Below are positions 50,831 through 53,011 of a stretch of DNA of 53,011 bases, piece after piece (within the stretch, counting starts at the first letter, position 1; each line of letters begins with the position of its first letter). The DNA is from an uncultured Clostridia bacterium (GTDB lineage: Bacteria; Bacillota; Clostridia; Peptostreptococcales; Anaerovoracaceae): positions 1 to 53,011 of the forward strand of contig CALIYX010000007.1 of NCBI GenBank assembly GCA_938049335.1. The letters are read 5' to 3'. The notes below the pieces were generated by a model. The model did not search any database. It was given only the letters and a program-made list of their open reading frames with translations, and had not been told where the DNA came from. Position numbers and translations under genes: made by a program.

Positions 50831-50884
50831 ACAGACCGAACTTTAAAGTTCTTACCTTTGGCAAATGCCAAACCATATGTCTGT
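50831..50884 (-). promoter_or_regulatory. Three-way-junction leader of the methyltransferase mRNA
   Basis: ACAGAC (50831-50836) and GTCTGT (50879-50884) pair around two perfect hairpins, GAACTTTAAAGTTC (50838-50851) and TTTGGCA-AA-TGCCAAA (50857-50872). The structure begins at the predicted transcription start and ends about 27 bases before the start codon. It could control translation or bind a regulator as DNA palindromes. Confidence 0.6.
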
Positions 50885-50895
50885 GCAATAATAGA

Positions 50896-50924
50896 ATTAT
50901 ACCATTTTATAATATTGTGATCAA
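50896..50924 (-). promoter_or_regulatory. Promoter of the methyltransferase gene
   Basis: Minus-strand TTGATC (50924-50919), 17-base spacer, TATAAT (50901-50896), between the nuclease and methyltransferase genes. The -35 contains GATC, the predicted methylation target of the system. Confidence 0.8.
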
Positions 50925-50933
50925 GGGGTAGAG

Positions 50934-52340
50934 TTAATTATTTTCAATAACTGAAAGTATATATGAATTGTTTAGCCAAAAACACTGCTTTGGATATTCT
51001 CTGCCATCAATCAAAGGTAATGTGTCCTTTGAATCTTTTCCATGTGGCCTAACATGGCATACTGGATTATCTGTTTTCTTAGGAAATATTCCCTTATATT
51101 TACCATTAGCTTGCTTTAATACTGAAGGTGGGTTTAGAGCTATCTGTTTTGTTTTCTCCCATACCTCTTTTACTTCTCCGTTAAGTGTTTTATATGGGAT
51201 ATTCCAAAATTGTGCATGATCAAAATTATATAGTCCATCTTCACGCTCATGATATACAATAAATAAAAACTTAGTGCTACTTAGTAGTTCGTAGAATTCC
51301 GATTCCTCCCAATCCTGCTTAGTAATACTTATGAAATCAAAAGTAGGAAAAGACATATTTTCTTTGATTCTATTATTCTTATCTATACGGATAGTCTTAA
51401 CCTTTATATTAGCCTTTACGAATTCCTCCGCATTATTACTAGTTATCCCTAGCATTCTATATGCAAGCATTGCGTATATATTCTTTGGTTTTTTGTCAAA
51501 TTCAAGTTCGTATTCTTTACATAACTCCGTTACAGATTTTCCCTTATGCTTATTAATTTTATCCGTTATATAAGCCTCAATATCTTTTACATTGTCATTT
51601 TTTATTATCGATTCATATTTAGGCTTAGCCCCATGTATGTAGTGGTTTAATACATACGTCATGTATGAACTTTTATATGCAAACGCTCTTGGCTTTGCTG
51701 GTATATCGCTATTGGGTTGAGTCCTAACAACTGATGAATCAGAGCTTTTAGTACATGCTGAAAGATACATTGTATCCGACTCAGATAGTTCATGTGCATA
51801 TCCTGCTTCTATCTTTTCAATGATTTTAAAGTAATCATTTCGTATTACTTCAAGATCTTCTTCAGATGGTGTGAATAAACGTGCATAGTCGATACGATAA
51901 TCCAGTCTATCTTTAATCTCTTTCTCCCATAAATAATACACTAATAAAAGCCATTGAGATTTATACCAAAAATGACTACTATCAAATTCTTTTTCATTTA
52001 TTACAGAATTATAGTCTATCATTGTAAGTACTAATCGTTCTTTTGCCGAAATAGATTTGTTCTTATTAATCTTATATGGGGTTACCTTAAGTTCAACTCC
52101 AGCTTCTTTAAAATCAGGACTAGAATCACTATTTGCTTTATAATGAAAGAATCGTTCTTCAACAATTTCCCCTAATCCTCCTTTTCTTTTCTTATCCCCA
52201 TGGGTAAGTATATATGTATCCTCTGACTCAATAACAATTGTGTCATTTAAGTCCTCTTTACAAATATCATTAAATGTTTTTCCGACTAATTTTTGTGCAT
52301 ATTTTTCTATACTGTATTTATCTGTTTTATCGTATAACAT
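50934..52340 (-). CDS. Sau3AI/MutH-family restriction endonuclease
   Basis: Type II nuclease of 468 residues, the length of Sau3AI (about 489). The start ATG 52340 follows AAGGGAAAGTG; an upstream TTG is less likely. The N-terminal MutH/Sau3AI catalytic domain has GGLGEIVEERFF near 57, then SSPDFKEAGVELKVTPYK near 77-94, containing the D-(x)n-ExK metal-binding motif of this fold (Asp80, Glu86 and Lys88 approximately). A second MutH-like half without obvious catalytic residues follows (about 280-460), as in Sau3AI, where the C-terminal half is an allosteric DNA-binding copy. Target GATC is predicted by homology. It has the methyltransferase downstream with its own promoter. Confidence 0.9.
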   Translation of the reverse strand: MLYDKTDKYSIEKYAQKLVGKTFNDICKEDLNDTIVIESEDTYILTHGDKKRKGGLGEIVEERFFHYKANSDSSPDFKEAGVELKVTPYKINKNKSISAKERLVLTMIDYNSVINEKEFDSSHFWYKSQWLLLVYYLWEKEIKDRLDYRIDYARLFTPSEEDLEVIRNDYFKIIEKIEAGYAHELSESDTMYLSACTKSSDSSVVRTQPNSDIPAKPRAFAYKSSYMTYVLNHYIHGAKPKYESIIKNDNVKDIEAYITDKINKHKGKSVTELCKEYELEFDKKPKNIYAMLAYRMLGITSNNAEEFVKANIKVKTIRIDKNNRIKENMSFPTFDFISITKQDWEESEFYELLSSTKFLFIVYHEREDGLYNFDHAQFWNIPYKTLNGEVKEVWEKTKQIALNPPSVLKQANGKYKGIFPKKTDNPVCHVRPHGKDSKDTLPLIDGREYPKQCFWLNNSYILSVIENN

Positions 52341-52463
52341 AATCAAACACTTTCCCTTGAATAGTATAACTTAGCTTTATTATATCAAAATATTATTATC
52401 ATATAAATAACTAAGTCTATTCACTATAAATACAGCATTCTTAATCTACATATTTTCTCTTGT

Positions 52464-52655
52464 TTAATCAATCAAATAATCAAACTCATCATTAAGGAGT
52501 CCCATAGTGTCATTATCCATATAAACTTGATACACCTTGTCTAAGTATTTCTTATCATTTATCCCTTTTTCAAAGCTAATCAAAGCCTTTGTAAAATCCT
52601 CAAAATTATCATTTGCCATTTTCTCAAGTGTATTTCTCATTTCTTTGAAATCCAT
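52464..52655 (-). CDS. Small acidic protein of unknown function
   Basis: 63 residues, MDFKEMRNTLEKMANDNFED at the start and NDEFDYLID at the end; acidic and helical, no membrane segment. ATG 52655 follows AAAGGAGGCAGAATA, a near-perfect ribosome binding site, so it is probably real. It lies 123 bases upstream of the restriction enzyme gene on the same strand. It has no helix-turn-helix resemblance, so it is not an obvious controller protein of the restriction-modification system. Confidence 0.6.
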   Translation of the reverse strand: MDFKEMRNTLEKMANDNFEDFTKALISFEKGINDKKYLDKVYQVYMDNDTMGLLNDEFDYLID

Positions 52656-52756
52656 TATTCTGCCTCCTTTATTTTCCTGATTGATCTATATACTATAACT
52701 TCCCCACACAGATGTCTATAACAATTTCTGTTCTAGTTAAAATGATTCTGCGTATA
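52656..52756. other. Promoter region of the 63-residue protein
   Basis: About 100 bases between the small gene and the terminator of the RNA gene. It contains several AT-rich -10-like boxes on the minus strand (for example TATAGTATATAG near 52688-52700) but no clear -35. No other gene seen. Confidence 0.4.
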
Positions 52757-52787
52757 AAAAAACAGATATCCGAAGATATCTGTTTTT
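52756..52787. terminator. Terminator of the small RNA gene
   Basis: AACAGATATC, loop CGAA (TTCG on the minus strand), GATATCTGTT, with A and T runs on both sides; it works on the minus strand for the RNA and could also work on the plus strand. Confidence 0.92.
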
Positions 52788-52892
52788 CTCTCTAATAAGC
52801 TTAGGCGGGACCGCCTTTGGTCGCCCGCATTTCTCGACCCACCATTTCGGTGGCGCGTTGGAGGCGGATACTTTTCAACCTCTAAGCTTGTT
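52760..52892 (-). ncRNA. Independent small structured RNA, family not recognised
   Basis: A self-contained transcription unit on the minus strand. The promoter is TTGACA (52927-52922), 17 bases, TATAAA (52904-52899). The RNA of about 130 bases has an 8-bp closing helix CTAAGCTT (52882-52889) with AAGCTTAG (52797-52804). Inside are a GC-rich hairpin with a 2-base bulge (52805-52828), a CCACC-GAAAT-GGTGG hairpin (52839-52853) and a GTTG/CAAC helix (52857-52879). It ends at a strong terminator. No reading frame of note is present. I compared it by eye with SRP, 6S and common riboswitches and found no match. Confidence 0.65.
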
Positions 52893-52898
52893 ATACTA

Positions 52899-52927
52899 TT
52901 TATACACCTATACTAGCTAATTGTCAA
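52899..52927 (-). promoter_or_regulatory. Promoter of the small RNA gene
   Basis: Minus-strand TTGACA (52927-52922), 17-base spacer, TATAAA (52904-52899); the expected start is about 52892. Confidence 0.8.
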
Positions 52928-53011
52928 ATTTATTTTAGATGCTTTCGTCTATAAAGAATCATTATGGATTAGTGTGCTCATGTATGCACCCTTCTTGAAG
53001 AAGGATGTGCT

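Overview
The window looks like a chromosome segment of a low-to-moderate GC, Gram-positive anaerobe of the class Clostridia. Supporting signs are strong GGAGG-type ribosome binding sites, consensus TTGACA/TATAAT promoters, a cdaA-cdaR-glmM operon, a raiA-type structured RNA upstream of the long-form hibernation factor, a cobalamin riboswitch, and YhaM and RecD2 homologues. The family (an Anaerovoracaceae/Mogibacterium-like oral or gut anaerobe) is only a guess. No ribosomal RNA is present to settle it.

Layout. 0-3.5 kb: serine biosynthesis, with serC and an edge-truncated apgM on the minus strand and serA divergent on the plus strand. 3.6-6.5 kb: an FMN-oxidoreductase/rdgB/yihY operon plus a small membrane protein. 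6.6-10.5 kb: two AEC-type carriers, a DUF2325 gene with a palindromic control region, an Mrp/ApbC ATPase and a small ferredoxin-like protein. 10.6-12.9 kb: one reading frame fusing homoserine O-acyltransferase (MetA) to aspartokinase. 13-16.4 kb: rpsT with a structured 3' region, a lipoprotein/metalloprotease pair and an EEP-fold hydrolase. 16.4-17.7 kb: a complete IS256-type insertion sequence with 25-bp inverted repeats and an 8-bp target duplication, sitting in the EEP gene's terminator. 17.8-26 kb: a long minus-strand cell-envelope/cofactor operon (cdaA, cdaR, glmM, glmS, ywlG-like, nadE, murE). 26-27 kb: hpf and a raiA RNA. 27.1-30.1 kb: a large leucine-rich-repeat surface protein under a cobalamin riboswitch. 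30.2-38.5 kb: comF, recD2, yhaM, an orphan response regulator, an ABC exporter and a LysR regulator.

From 38.6 to 46.3 kb the region looks accessory. It holds SUKH-like and DUF1877 immunity-type proteins without a visible toxin, a Phd/RelE toxin-antitoxin pair with a clear operator, a class-3 aldehyde dehydrogenase broken by an in-frame TAG, a SUKH gene shortened by an in-frame TGA, and membrane or lipoprotein genes of unknown role. An NhaC-type antiporter follows, then a tRNA operon (Asn, Leu, fMet) with a consensus promoter and terminator. The right end carries a TfoX-like gene whose stop codon lies in an IS remnant, a Sau3AI-like restriction-modification system (predicted target GATC) with an elaborately folded methyltransferase leader, a 63-residue protein, and an independent small structured RNA gene that I could not assign to a known family.

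The observations most worth following are the MetA-aspartokinase fusion with a possible internal start, the B12 riboswitch on a surface adhesin-like gene, the unassigned RNA at 52.76-52.89 kb, the methyltransferase leader and promoter (GATC inside the -35 box), and the rebuilt left end of the insertion sequence.
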